Source of the DNA: Tyto alba
Taxonomy: Eukaryota > Chordata > Aves > Strigiformes > Tytonidae
Length of the DNA stretch: 64,000 nucleotides
Assembly: GCF_018691265.1 (NCBI RefSeq)
Contig: NW_024881282.1
Span: 54,319,122-54,383,121 of the forward strand
Direction of reading: 5' to 3'
A program made the translations under genes and the position numbers. The number at the start of each line of letters is the position of its first letter. The stretch's first letter is position 1. Shown here in pieces: positions 25,960 to 38,669 of this stretch. Under the pieces are notes generated by a model. The model was not told where the DNA came from and ran no database searches. It worked only from the letters and a program-made list of their open reading frames with translations.

Positions 25960-28865
25960 CTTCTCTGAACTAAAGTACCCTGAGGTGCCTGGTTCATTTT
26001 TATATTAACAAAAATGAGCAGTTAAGGTCACTGGTGTTTTGAGGGGAACAGGTGAATAATTGCACTTGAACTTCTTCCAGTGTTTTATATTTTCACAATG
26101 CGTAGCTAATCCCTGTGGTCGGAAAGCAAAGAAGGCACCTCTCTAGGAAAGGAAAGGGAAGCTTGGACACTGATGTTGTTAACCAAAATGGTTCTTCCAG
26201 CTTTTCTTTGTATTTGGACAGACTCTTCTGAATTGACTGACAAGGTTAGTTTGCCCTATAGTGATTCAAGCACTATAGAATAATTCTTATCACTAGAAGT
26301 CCTGAATTTACTGTGGAGGAACTGTCTTGCAGCAACTGCTGAAAGAGACTTGCCCTGTTATGAAGAGTGCTAGAGAGGAAGCTGACTAAGCTCAATTTGT
26401 TTATTGATTAGTACTGTAAAGGCTGTTACCAAGCAGAGACATAAAGTTCATCTACCATCTAAAGTTCATCATTTACCAATTCATTTTTCCTCTGTGATGC
26501 TTCAGTGACTGAAACAGAGAAATGTCTGCATCCAGTTTTACAAATCATATTTATATCTTGTTTATAAAATGTAGCACTACAGTTTCCAGCCTCCTTCAGC
26601 TGCTTATCTGAAAAGCAAAAGCACAAAGACGTATTACATTCACAGATCATCCATGTTTGGTATCTGTCTGGCATTTCTGAGAGGGTAAACATGAAAGCAC
26701 AAGATGTACAGATCATCTGGCTAGTACAAAATGGAAAAATTAGGAAGTTTTAAAAAGTCTGGAAGAATAATGGCCATAGAAAGTTCAGCTAAATGTCTTT
26801 ATATAAATCCTTTAGTGTTGTGGGGTTCATGTTCAAAATGTGCCAGTGTAGTCTTATAAATATTTGAATTGTACTGAATTAAAGTAAGGTTAATGTAAAA
26901 CAGCCTGAAGGTATAGGACTAGTAAACATTTAAACCATAGGAGCTAACATTGACCTGTGCTTCTGTTTTTTTTTTTAGCAGATTACTAATGGTACATTTA
27001 TATTTGTTACTAAGGTTTACTCTGCCTCATTTTGAGTAAGAAGAAATTGTGTCACTACCCTGAGAAACCAAAATGTTAAGATACGTAGTAAATGGTCTTT
27101 TGGGTGGGTGTTGAAGAAGGAGTGATGCTCTCATTATGGAGAGTTAGTTTGGAAAGCACCTCAAGAAGGCAACATTATGAGTATGTAATGCAAGAAGCAG
27201 GTGTGACATTCTGGGACAAGGAATGGACAGACCTATCAACGATATGTTTTCCAAGATTAGCAAATAGTTAAGTAACTGCTGAACCAATAGTTCATGATAG
27301 ATTTCCTCTATAGCATGATTAGCAGCTAAGAGGAATGTTAGGACTTGAACAGACTACTAACTCCTAATGTAGTGGCATCCACCATGCATGAAGAGCTGGG
27401 GTTATAATGGTATGAATCCAGAGGTGAGTAATTGCTGGCTGTGACTGTTTCCTCAAGGTGCTGTGCTGTGTGCATATGCCATCCTTGTACATTTCCAACA
27501 TTCTCTTGGATTCTCATGTAATGAAGGTGCCTTGCTTTCTTAGTGATATCTTTTGACTATTTGGATTCCTGTTGGTATTGGAATCCTTGCCACTGTCTGC
27601 TGACTTGCCATTTTCTTCAGTAAACTGTAGCTGACTGATATCCTGGGAGAAAAATTCTGATACACTTTCTGTTACACAGAGGCCAGTGCCATGAGCACTG
27701 CTGTTATTAGAACCTAGCTAAAGCTAAAGCTTGTAAACTGTTCTGCTTCCTTTGGTCATGATCTGATACTTCTAGGTGTCCTGGGATTTGACCGTTCCAT
27801 GACTTTGTCTTTGGTAAAGTGTAAAAAGTCTTCCCAACTATGATCTATCACCTCACTAGTAAATGACTTACAAATAATGATATTGTATGGACTGTGGTCA
27901 TTTCAGTATGTAGAAACTGAAAGCACTGAGAACTTGCATCCACTACCATATAAGCAAACCTCATGTTTTGTTTTTTATTACCTCACCGCTTGGCCCAATT
28001 CATAGGAAGTTCATTCTTGTGAAATACTTTTTTGAAATTCTTAATTGAATAGAACCACTTATATACTGAAAGTTAAGCTCTTTGCCAAATGAAGGCTGGA
28101 GAGCTTCCAGAGAGGCCCCTGGACCACTTCCAGAGCAAATACTATTGGGAATATTGCTTGATCCTTGGATTCATATTGCAATGAAAAAAAAAAAAAAAGA
28201 AGGAAAGTGGTGTAATACTATTGAAATGAATTGTTAGGGTACAAAAAGAGCCATAAGTAATTTTTGTCATGTTTGGTCAGCTCAGCTATTGGCCAGCATG
28301 ATTCAGCCATTTACTTTCAAATAGTTCTGTTACTTGGCCATCATAAGAAAGTAACAGAAAATGTCTAACTGACATAAGATTTCTATATAGGAATCAGAAA
28401 AGATTAACTGAAAATTATTATTCTTACTAGCACATAATGAAATCAGACAGGATTATTTGATCCTGTATTTTGAATTGTTTAAATATCCTAATGCCATAAT
28501 GCACAAAACTACACCAGAAGATCATTCTGAGGCAGCAAAGTAAACAAGAAGAAAAAAGAAATTAAAATTATAATAAAAAATATTTAATCAATTTATGTAA
28601 TTTTGTGGAAAATTCATTTGGTCAAAAAACCAGAAAATGAAATTCAAATTCACAAATAAATTTGCTTACACCAAAATCACAGAAATTATCTGCAAACTAT
28701 TTCTCAGTTGCATTCTGAAGAGATGTTTTTAGGAAGTTTGTTCATCAAAGCTAGTGAAAAATTAAGATGCGGTGAGATAAGAGAGAAAGTCTTCCTTTAG
28801 ACTAATAAATGGTTAAATGGTAGGGGAAAAAAATATATATTTTTTTTTCTTTTCAGTAAAGAAAG
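25960..28865. other. Intronic DNA, nothing assigned
   Basis: AT-rich sequence with a poly(A) run of 15 at 28184-28198 and an 85-codon minus-strand frame (26459-26716) of no recognised family. No mobile element body was recognised. Confidence 0.45.
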
Positions 28866-29455
28866 ATCATTGGTGTAGTCCAGAGGAATTTGTGCTAATC
28901 CTATATGTTCAAGATGTTCATAAATGATCTGGAAAAAGAGATGAATAAGGAAGTGACAAAGTGTGCTGATACTAATATATTCAGTGAAGTGAAAATGGAA
29001 ATTAACTGAGGAGAGTTGCAAAAGATTTCACAATACGGAGGGACTGTGTGATAAAGTGCCAGATGAAATTCAGTGTTGATAGTGATGCACATTGGGAGAA
29101 AAAGCTAACTACATACATAATTATGAGCCCTGAATGAGTTGTTTCAAGGAAGAAATCTTGGAATTATAATAGATTGTTTTATGAAAAAGTCAGCTCAATG
29201 CTTAGAAATAGCCAGTGATTCAACAGTGCACAAAGGTGGCACATAAAATGAAAAGAATTGCTAGGAAAGGAATAGAGAACAAAGCAGGCAACATCATTAT
29301 GGCACTGTACAAACCTCTGATGTGTCTTCATTCTTAATAATTTGTACACTTCTAGGGTTCTAGTCCTGAAAACCATACAGAAGAATTAAAAAAGATAAAG
29401 AAGATGTAACTCACGAAGGGTGTGTAATGACTTCTTTAAATATATGAAGAGTGAC
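28866..29455 (+). mobile_element. Old CR1-like LINE relic, copy 1 (reverse-transcriptase end)
   Basis: Sense-strand text matches the pattern of older CR1 subfamilies: TTCATAAATGATCTGGAAAA (around 28918), a KCADTN trace of the FADDTK polymerase motif just after it, GATGAAATTCAGTGTTGATA (29063 on), ATGCACATTGGGA, AAATCTTGGAATTATAATAG, GTGGCACATAAAATGAAAAG, GGAATAGAGAACAAAGC, a CATTATGGCACTGTACAAAC block and a GGGTTCTAGTCCTGAAA block. Many indels and stops interrupt it, so it has been inactive for a long time. The boundaries are approximate. Confidence 0.82.
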
Positions 29456-31399
29456 TTTCCAAGGCAGTGTACTTCAACCTGAAAAAGACACATTTGACCA
29501 GCCATGTGCTGAAGTTTTCTATAGGTAGGGAGGGTTTATCACAGAATTACCGTTATGTGCTTTATTTTATACTGTTCCTTAGGTATCATTATTCAGCATT
29601 GCCAGAGATAGGATATTGAGTTATATGAATGTTTGATCTGACATATATGCCCCTTGTTTTGTTATGTCTTGTTCCTATGAAGAGAATCAAGATGAAACAT
29701 ATTCTTGTGATTCTATGTTTACTTGTCAACTAAGAGTGGACCAGAATTTCTGGGCTGAGAAAAAGTTGTATGTCTTTCTCTTTGTGTATCTGTCTATATA
29801 TTTGCACAATATACTTGACAGTATAATCTGTATAATCAGTATCATCTGCTGTATTCTTGAAAGGGAGACTTTTCTCCTCCAAGTATGACTTGATAACAGC
29901 ATATACTAGGGACTGAAAGCCAATAAAGTGCATGTATAATTTTATATTTTACTCAACCTCGGAAAGACAGTTTGAAACGTGGTGTTCATAGTAGAAGCCT
30001 ACACTTCTACCATTTCACATTTGTATATGATTAGTTGCAGTTTGACCAGCTCACTGTCATAATTGAGATTTGCATTTGAGATTTCCATTCAATTAGAAGA
30101 TTCAGCATAAATTAATATTGTGCAGCTTGAATTAGGAAGAGCCTTAATTTTTTGCAAGTACACAGCAGTCTATAGAAAGCCTATTTTAGTGCCAGTAAAG
30201 TGTTTAGTTACATGAAATGAGTAACACTGTGTTTAATTTGTATAAATTCTTAGAGAAAAGTAAAAACAGCTGTAATTGAATATTTATGACCTAAACAAAT
30301 TAAGAATTTGGCTGATGAGGGGTATTTCTAAAAAGTTGTTTGCAGTGCAGTCTTTCTGCTTAATGCCATATACATACATATGTGCGTGTGTGTATATATA
30401 TACACATCCCCATGCTCTTTTGGAAATAAACTATTCTATAATAAGTTGTTCTTGTTTTAGAATAATAAGATCCTCACATGGAATTAATGTCATATAGTTA
30501 ATATCTTATAAATTAACACCTTTTCCCATTTAATGTTTGTTTCTAGCTTTTGGAATAACTGCTTAGTAATCTTAAACTTATATTGAGTAATCAGAAACGC
30601 AATGATACTCCATATATTTCCTTGTATGTCTTCCAAGTTCAGTTCCATCTCTACATTTCAAGTCTGAACCCCAAATGGAGAAATGAAAATGGGTAGTTTT
30701 AAATGAGCATGTTGGTGTAAAAGGCATGTCTGAATGAAATTGAAAGAGAAGATAATCAGAGACACATGTATTGCTGGAGTAGAAAGTAAATAGAAATGAC
30801 ACATTAAGTCATGATGTGGATGAGTGGGAGCATTAAGTCATGTAACATATATTTATTAAAATAAATGCAGTTTTGCTAGAGGCTGACATGGCATGCCTAA
30901 GTAGGGAAAGTCTTATTGTTACTGAATACATAGGCTAAATGCTGACAGTGAATCCCATAGTCTGAAGAAATAATGGCTGAAGAGGGTCCTTCCCATTGCC
31001 TGTTGTCAAGTTTCTACTTGACAATTTCACATGGATGCCTGTAGTTCTTGTACTGAAAGAGATAGTAAATGAGCATTCCCTAGGTGAATAGTCAGGGACT
31101 AGGGAATTTGTAAAAGCAGAAAACAAAATAATGTTTAGAGATTTCACTTGCCTCCAATTATGTTGTACAAAAAAAATCTAAAAAGTTCCACTGTACATTT
31201 GAACATGAAGAAGATGGATTGTGAGAAAGATAAAGTATAAAGCAGCTAACTGAAGGGAGCAGCAACAAGGAGAAAAATGCTTGCAGGTAACCTTGATGCA
31301 TTTAAACAAACTATAAACGTAAAGTACTAATTGGAGAATAGTTTCAAAATACTGCAAACATGTTAAATAGCAACCAGAGAGAAGCTGTTAAAACTCACT
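29456..31399. other. Intronic DNA between two CR1 relics
   Basis: AT-rich sequence with a short GT/TA dinucleotide patch at about 30383-30405. The part from about 31100 onward resembles CR1 endonuclease-domain DNA faintly (an ATAATGTTTAGAGATTTCAC block at 31129) and may be the 5' part of the next element. No gene was seen. Confidence 0.4.
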
Positions 31400-33150
31400 G
31401 ATGTGCATGCATGTCATGTCCAAATGAAAAAAGCGGAAATAAATATAAACTTGACGGTTTAAATGTAAAATGCAGTGAAACAAGACAAAAATATTTTGTG
31501 GGACAACTTGCTAATGGAAACCTACAAATAATCCCACCCTGCTCCCACCATAGGATTTGGGAAGTCTGCCAGAGAATGTTGGAGATAGCTTGGTAGGTAG
31601 ATAATCAAAGTCACTGAATGTAGTAAGACCATTATGCAGAAAATCTGAATTAATTGTATGCACTTATGTTCACGGCAGAGAAGGTCAGGAAAATACCTAC
31701 TCCAGAGTTATTGTTTATGGATGATAAATTTGAGGAACTGTCTCAAATTAAAGTGTCAATAAAAGACATTTTGGAGCAAGTCAATAAAATGAATAGTAAC
31801 AAATCACCATGACCTAATGGCTTTCATCCAAATGTTCTAAGGAACTTAAATACAAAGTTGATGAGCTATTAATTGTAATATGCAACCTACACTTTTTAAT
31901 GAGTAAAAGGTGGAAAATGTTTAAATGCTAGTGTTTAAAATGGGGTCTCAGGATGATCCTGTGAATTACATACCAAGAAATCTGACATTTGCATTAAGCA
32001 ATTTGATAGATGTTGTTATAAAGACTAGAATTAGTGGATACATAAATAAATATATGCAATAGGCACCAAAATGGCTTGGAAACTAGAAAGATATCATGAA
32101 TGAAAAATGTGGAGTTCTTTGAATGTGTCAGTAAACATGGGATAAAGATGATCCAGATGATGTAATGTAGTTAGAACTACGAAAGAGGTATGACAAATTC
32201 CTTCAGCAAAGACCCATATTGCCATCTTATAAAAAAATTTCTGGTTAGTAATCAATGGTTTGTTCTTATAATGAAGTGTAGTTAAAAACAAAGTCCTGCA
32301 GAAGTCTGTGCTGAGCCTGTGCTATTCAGCATATTCATAAATTTGAATTTCACAAACTCATAAATTATTCAGAAAATGAGATGAGTATTGTAGCGACAAA
32401 GTTTGCAGACAAAACAAAGTAATGCCTAGTATTTAAAAAAGTCTGTGATGAGGTTCTGATGGTACAATACTGAGTTACTGGGTAATTAAACGGTAAATGA
32501 AATTCAATGTCAATAAATACCAAGTGATGCATGCAGAGGAAATGGTCTTAACTACACATACAGAATAATGACCTCAAAATTACATTACTATTATCATTTA
32601 GCAATATTAGAACCACAGAAAATATTTCATACAGAATGTCACCTCAATGCTGAACACAGAAAAGGAGAAGTATATGTTGAAAATTTATAGGTAAGGTTTT
32701 GAGAACAAACACCAGAACTTCATTAAACAATTACATGTTGCACAAGCTTATTTGAATACTACATGCAAGATTCATTCATTCTCTCACAGGAAGGTGTAAC
32801 AGAACTAGAAAGGGTGCTGGGAATTTAACCAAATACAAGCCAGAGGCATGGGGCAGCTGTGCTATTAGAAAAGACAATGTAAATTAGAACTCTTTCATTT
32901 GGAAACAAGACAGCTGTGAAGAAATGTAAAAATATGTACAAAATCATAAATGATCACTCTTTCTTTTTACACAACTAAGGAGCACCAACTTAATATAGCA
33001 GTTTAAGACAAAGAAATGGAAGTGCTTTTTCCTATAGCTGGTAAGTAAATTCTAAACCTCACCGCTATAGGATATTTTGAAAGGCAAACACAGAGATGGT
33101 TTCTGAAAATGATGAAAATAAATTATGGAAAATAGGGTATTTATAGTTAT
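31400..33150 (+). mobile_element. Old CR1-like LINE relic, copy 2 (reverse transcriptase to 3' region)
   Basis: Reading the + strand in shifting frames shows CR1 reverse-transcriptase landmarks in order. NSNKSP-PNGFHPNVLRNL (about 31793-31850) corresponds to the KSPGPDGxHPRxLKEL region. EPVLFSIFINL (about 32310-32345) corresponds to LGPVLFNIFINDL. ATKFADKT (about 32393-32416) corresponds to FADDT, with the second catalytic aspartate replaced by lysine. Then come GAAATTCAATGTCAATAAAT (about 32498), a CACAAGCTTATTTGAATACT block, an AGCACCAACTTAATATAGCA block (about 32984) and ATAAATTATGGAAAATAGGG (about 33118). Frame changes and stops show it is inactive. The 5' limit is uncertain and may lie near 31100. 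Confidence 0.8.
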
Positions 33151-33417
33151 TATTTTTAATGGTTTTGGTACATCAGAGCCAGTAAATCCCTACACTGCTG
33201 GCTGCTGTATGAGGGAAATAGTCTGTGTGAACTCTGTCCTCTGTTGGTGATTTTTCAATACAGTGGCCAGACTAGGTGGTTCTGAAGTTGACTTGTGTCA
33301 AAGTTCACAAATGAACATGGAGGACCTCATTCTCAACAGCTTTGTGTACTCTTCCCCATGCAGTTACCAGCACTTGTGCAAAGAACATCTAATATAGTGC
33401 CACTTTTCTTTGGAAGT
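33151..33417. other. Spacer between CR1 copy 2 and LTR 2
   Basis: About 270 bp of unassigned sequence with no frame or repeat recognised. Confidence 0.5.
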
Positions 33418-33961
33418 ATACTTTTTTGGGCTTGAATAGTGTTAATTTTCTTCACAGTAGCTTGTAAGTTGCTGTGTTTTGGATTTGTGATGAAAACAGT
33501 GTTGATAATGTTTTAGTCATTGCTGAGCAGTGCTTACACAGATTCAAGGCTTTTGGGCTTCCACGCTGCCCCACCAGCAAGTAGGCTGGGGGTGTGCAAG
33601 AAGCTGTGAGGGGACACAGCTAGGACAGCTGACCCCAACTGAGCAAAGGGGGGTATCCAGTACTGTATGATGTTGTGCTTAGCAATAAAAAACGTGGAAA
33701 GAAGGAGGAAGGGGGAGCGTTCAGAGTTATGGCATTTGTCTTCCCAAGTAACCGTTACAGTGGTGGAGCCCTGCTTTCCTGCTGATGGGAAGCAGTGAAT
33801 GAATTCCTTATTTTGCTTTGCTTGTGCATGCAGCATTTGCTTTATCTATTAAACTGTCTTTATCATAATCCATGAGTTTTCTCCCTTTACCCTTCTGATT
33901 CTCTTTCCTGTCGTACTGGGGGGAGAGCAAGTGAATGGCTGGCTGGGGCTAAGCCACCACA
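33418..33961 (+). mobile_element. Solo LTR 2, ERVL-type endogenous retrovirus
   Basis: It has the same landmark order as LTR 1: AGTGTTAATTTTCTTCACAG, TGCTGTGTTTTGGATTTGTG, a GTGTGCAAGAAGCTGTGAGG block, ACACAGCTAGGACAGCTGAC, GGTATCCAGTACTGTATGAT, an ATTAAA poly(A) signal at 33848-33853 followed by CTGTCTTTATC, CCATGAGTTTTCTCCCTTTA and a terminal CTAAGCCACCACA. The left end has decayed and the TATA region is replaced by AGCAATAAAAAACG. No internal retroviral genes adjoin it. A 100-codon minus-strand frame inside it (33534-33836) is not a gene. Confidence 0.85.
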
Positions 33962-36533
33962 GTCAGTTTTACAGTACTGACACACATGTAATGATGTTTC
34001 CAAACAGCAGTCTTGAGTTCAGTATCTTGTTTTCTATGATGATTCAGGTATTTAGACACATTGTTCATCGCATAAGAATCCCTTCAATAATGAATCCTTT
34101 TAGCATTGTGCAAATTATTTTTTTAATGATTCATTGTATTGAAGAACAAACAAATTAATTTTAACCAAAAATATCTGACAGCGTAGCAGATTCAGATTCA
34201 GCATGCATTTTACAATTTTACTCTAGGTAACGGAGTGTATGTAAGGTACTGCTTTCTTGCACATTGCAGAGATATCATGTACGTATTGTTTACTTATAGG
34301 GTAATATTAATACTTAATTATGTGTGAAGCAGTGACAAAGCTGGGTAATTATGCTGAAAGGACAATGTAATTATCCTGGCTCAGCCCTCTCCTCCCTTTG
34401 AGGAAAGGAAGGGAATAGAAAAACTGGAAAGTTTATAGTCTGACAGCTGTATTTTATCTGCAAGGAATTTCCTCTGTGCTTGGACTCTCTTTGAAGTTAC
34501 CAAGGGACTTGGCCTTCAGTCTCCTTTGTGAATGTAGAGATACTTAATCTCCTGCTAAATTAACTAACTGGAGTAACAGAAGCTGTCAAGCTGCAGTGGC
34601 ATGGAGCTGTATTTAGGCTGGCTGCTCTATTACATACAAAGTACAGGTCTATCCCAAGCACTGGGTTTACTAGTTTCAGAGAGACAGTTGAGACTATAGG
34701 CAATGTAATTATCTTTTTTTTGAGTGCTGTTTAAGCAGAGCAAGGTTTTCACTATGTTGTTTTTAAAGTATAGGAATCATCACTAAGATACATATTTGGA
34801 AATACATGATATTTAAAAGGGAAATGTTATGTTTAGAACCAATTGTATTTAAATAAAAGTATTTAATTCTTTTATGTGTCCAAAGCTTTGGCATTCTGGA
34901 TCTCTCCTGGAAGGATATCTCAGTTACACATTCCAAGCAAAGAAAGGATAAAAGTCTGGAAGGAGGGGAACACGCAGGAGGAATACTTCAGGTCACCACC
35001 ACTATGTGGGGTTTTGTCCATTAGAAGTTAAATATGCCTGCTATATCCATGTGCAGGTATTTAGATTAATTTGAATAGGAATTTTGTAATGTAGATTATG
35101 TGAAAGAGATTTCCGTTAATCTTATTTACAGTTGTTTTTTCCTAATAATACTTTCAGAATCCAAATTTCCAATTCATACACATTGGTGAAAGAAGACGCT
35201 TAACTTCATACCTGAAACCTAAGTGAAATAAAACTGCATCTCTATCTGTCAGTGTTATAAATTGTCATAAAATATCTAGGAACTGGGACTGATTTCTGTG
35301 TGGCTGCTATTTTACATTGCTTCTGTCTTTGAGTAAGAAGGAAGGTGAATTAATTGAATGCTGTTTTTGAAAAAAAACCCCAGAATTGTTTCTAGTAGCA
35401 AATAAACCCCTTCTAGCTAATGAAACTTGCTGTATCTTTAAATCATAATGTTGTTTGGCTTAAAACCTGGGAGTATACATTGCAGTGCATTTTTCTTCCT
35501 GAATTAGGTTCAGGTCCATATTCCTGGAAGGAGTGTGTCGGTCTACAGAACATGCTTGCAGTGTCAACTCACTCCTCATGGATTTTGTCAAGGTAGAATC
35601 AGTGATGTTTACTAGCTTAGTGAATAAGATCAACCTTATTCTTACGGAGTAAAATACATCTTTCTTTAGTACGCTGAATATCTTTGCAAAATAAAAAAAA
35701 AGATGTCAACATTTAAGAAAAGCAATATATAAGTGACAGAGTCTGCTCTCTAGAAGTGTCTGGTTTGTGTCCCAAATGTTATTTTCAGCTCCTGTAGGCA
35801 GATCTCCTTGAGCTGTAAGCATCTGTATTGTGATCATTCACTGTGGGAAAAAAAAGAAAGCGTTACCTGCCAGACTGCCTCCATTGACAGCCATGAGAAG
35901 TGAAGTCCTGGCTGGTCTGCCTGTTCTGTGTGTGTCCTTCAGGGGGCAGGACAGGAGGCTGACTAGATCTAATGGCATTTCTGGAGAGAACAGATTGTGT
36001 TCTCTAAGCTTTTTGGATGTAGAGTTTTTGGCCTTCCAGGAGAGAATGACCAAGACTAACTGAAATGTTCAGTTTTATTGGTCAGACATAGGACTGGTCC
36101 ACATCCATAATAGCTGCACTGCAGTCTTATGGTGGTACTGAAAGAACAATACTGAAAATGAGAAGGCAATTTGCCATGTGAGACCAAAGTATTGGCGTAT
36201 GAATTCTCAAAACAGCGAATTGAGGTTTGAACTGAAATCTGATGTAACAGACTAATTTCCATGTTGTGGCACACCATGGAAAGCTTTGATTTCCATGTAA
36301 CTAGAGGAGACCTGAGTCTAGTCAGAAGATATGTTTTTGTTTCCTGTATGGGCTGCAGAGGTAAAGATTTCACATTTTGAACTGGGGATGGTGTATTTTT
36401 GGCCCAGTATCACCCTGTATGCCTTTCCTTTGCACTTAATTATTTAGGTAGTGTCTTTGATTATTTTTCCCTCTAATTTTAATGTTGGCGTTTCACCTAG
36501 ATTTTGCTGAGGTTGATATTTTCCTCTTTGATA
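33962..36533. other. Intronic DNA, nothing assigned
   Basis: Mostly AT-rich with a few short frames on both strands (for example 35830-36063 on + and 36056-36373 on -) that overlap each other and show no domains. No repeat body was recognised. Confidence 0.45.
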
Positions 36534-37302
36534 CTATTTCTTACTTTTGAATGTTTTACTCCTAAAGCAGAAGCAGTGAATCCATTTACGTATTAAAATC
36601 AAGGACATTTGCTTTTTTGATTTAACTGTCAAAATTATTATTTTAAGAAGCCTTTCCTTTTTTATATTTTTTTGTAGGTTACAATTTTTTGAGACAGCCA
36701 GAAGTCTAAAGAACCATTCTAGGCACTTAGGAAGGAACCAGTACAGTCCTTTCACTGATTTGCTCTGCCTGTTTTGTAGTAATGGCAAAATTTTAAGCAT
36801 CTGCTTAAATTTGTGCCCAGTGAAAACCTTCAGTGAAGCGGCTAGGAACTGGTTATTAAAATCCATCCCATAGGTTGGAAATTCTGTGGCAGTTCCCCCC
36901 AAATGTAGGAGAAACCAACCTCTGTTATTGCTGAACTGAAAGGCTGACAGACCTGTCATGGCACGAACACTGGCGTCCTCTACTGCCCAGCTGGGGCAGG
37001 TACCACTTGTGCGAAAGTTTAATAATACCATTTAGGTGACAATGGAGTATGACTTTGTAAATAATTGGCTTGTAGTGTTCTGTGGTTAACAGGCAGATGA
37101 AAGCATGTATCACTTCACTTGAAAACCGTACCTGACAGTTTTCAAGATTGCAAGTCTTTTTCAGGCAAATTATTTTGATATCCTGATCCCTCTGGATGTT
37201 TGTATGTAAAGACGTGCCGTAGCTAAAATGGCATTGTTCTCTGGACATACAGGTTGTGGCTGTAATCTGGCATTTATCAGATATCCTGACAGGTTTATGC
37301 AC
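36534..37302 (-). other. Two overlapping minus-strand open frames, no recognised product
   Basis: Frames of 125 codons (37302-36925) and 165 codons (37031-36534) lie on the same strand in different phases and overlap by about 107 bases. The longer one is the longest open frame in the window. Its C-terminal part is lysine/isoleucine-rich, as expected from translated AT-rich DNA. Neither contains a domain, signal peptide or motif I recognise, and no splice or promoter structure supports expression. A rough estimate from base composition gives about 0.1 expected chance frames of 165 codons in 64 kb, so it is mildly surprising but not strong evidence. It could be part of a non-coding transcript, a relic, or chance. 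Confidence 0.2.
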
Positions 37303-38669
37303 GGCTGTTTACATTAACAGGACCTAATGCATTGACTGTGTGGATGTTCTGTCTTTAGCATTATTTTCATATACAACTTTCTGTTTGACAGAATATTGCT
37401 CTTGTAACTGTTAGGAAAACTAACCAGTAATAACTGATGCTATTACCAGGCAGTTAATTTGCAAAAGGCCAAGAATTAACAGTTTTGCTATTTATGTGGC
37501 ATGCTAATTTTTCTGCAAAAGGAAATCCGCACTGATGAATAATTTAAATCCCAGTCTCCCTGCAAGTCTATAATCACGTGCCCTACAGAGACTGGAGTAC
37601 ATTCTACTGTGAGCATTGTGCAAAAGATTAGTAGCTCAGTGGTGGCAATGCTGCTGTAACAGTGTGAATTGCACTTTTAATTTGTCTTCCCATCTGACAG
37701 AGTATCTCATTATACTTTACAAAATCTATTTTAAATTATACTTTTTAAATTCTCAGTTGAAGGATATTTACATAAAAAAGGTGAAGATTAAATAAACTGT
37801 TTTAAGTCATATCAGCAAATCATTTTAATGAGAATGTCCTTTCTTCTTGCATTTGGAAAAGAATGTGTATTTATTCCCTCCATGTTTAGTTCCAGTCAGT
37901 CAAAACCAGCAATGACTGGATACAATTTTTTTTACAATACAGTCTAGATGTGAAATGTGTGATAAGCCCTACTTTGTGTCATGAAATTATGCAGGCTCTC
38001 TAATAACTAACTTGTTAGCTAAATGCTGAAAAGCATTTTATACAAAATCTTATATAAGACAAAAACTTGTTTTTTTCACAAGTAGCACTGAGCAGAAAAT
38101 TATTACTTTTTGTTAATCAGATTAAACTGTGAAAGAGTATACATACAAGGTTCTTAGGCACACATTTTAAATAACAACATTACATTTCTTTCACTCCTTC
38201 TTTTTGCCCTATTTGCTCTTTTTTAACTACATTATTGAAATTTAGGAAGCATAATAGCTGATCTATTTAATGGCACATCATTATCTTCACATAGCATAAT
38301 GCATACTTTTCATTCTCTCATATTATTCATTAATCCATTATATTTATTCTCTCCTAGTCTTTGTGTAACTACATAAGGAATCAGATTTTCACTGTACAAA
38401 TGAATAACATTTTGCAATATTCAAAGATCGCAATTAATATCAGTGACCTCTTAATTTGACAGTTCAGCTGTTGGTAGGATTTCACGTTAGTTGGACACTA
38501 TTTGTTGTAACTCTTCTCTGGGCATGAGCTGTCAGTTAGTACTTTGCTAAGCGTGGTGCAAAAGCCGTGGATTGACAGTCTCAAAAATATTGCAAGCTCA
38601 CTGAAAGTAAGAGTGATTTTTTAACAACCAATGGACATTTATAGAAGTCTTCTATGTGAATAGGGTTAT
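37303..38669. other. Intronic DNA with a possible conserved block
   Basis: The 37440-37650 part is complex and non-repetitive, with GTTAATT (37454) and AATTAAC (37473) as an inverted pair, ATGCTAAT at 37501-37508 and an E-box CACGTG at 37575-37580. This looks like an element that might be conserved, but nothing here proves it. The remainder is AT-rich without features. Confidence 0.3.

Noticed and set aside
25333..26008. Two overlapping + frames of 121 and 126 codons
   Set aside because: They are in different phases, lack domains, and the second ends in a microsatellite.
33534..33836. 100-codon minus-strand frame
   Set aside because: It lies antisense within LTR 2 and reflects the LTR sequence.
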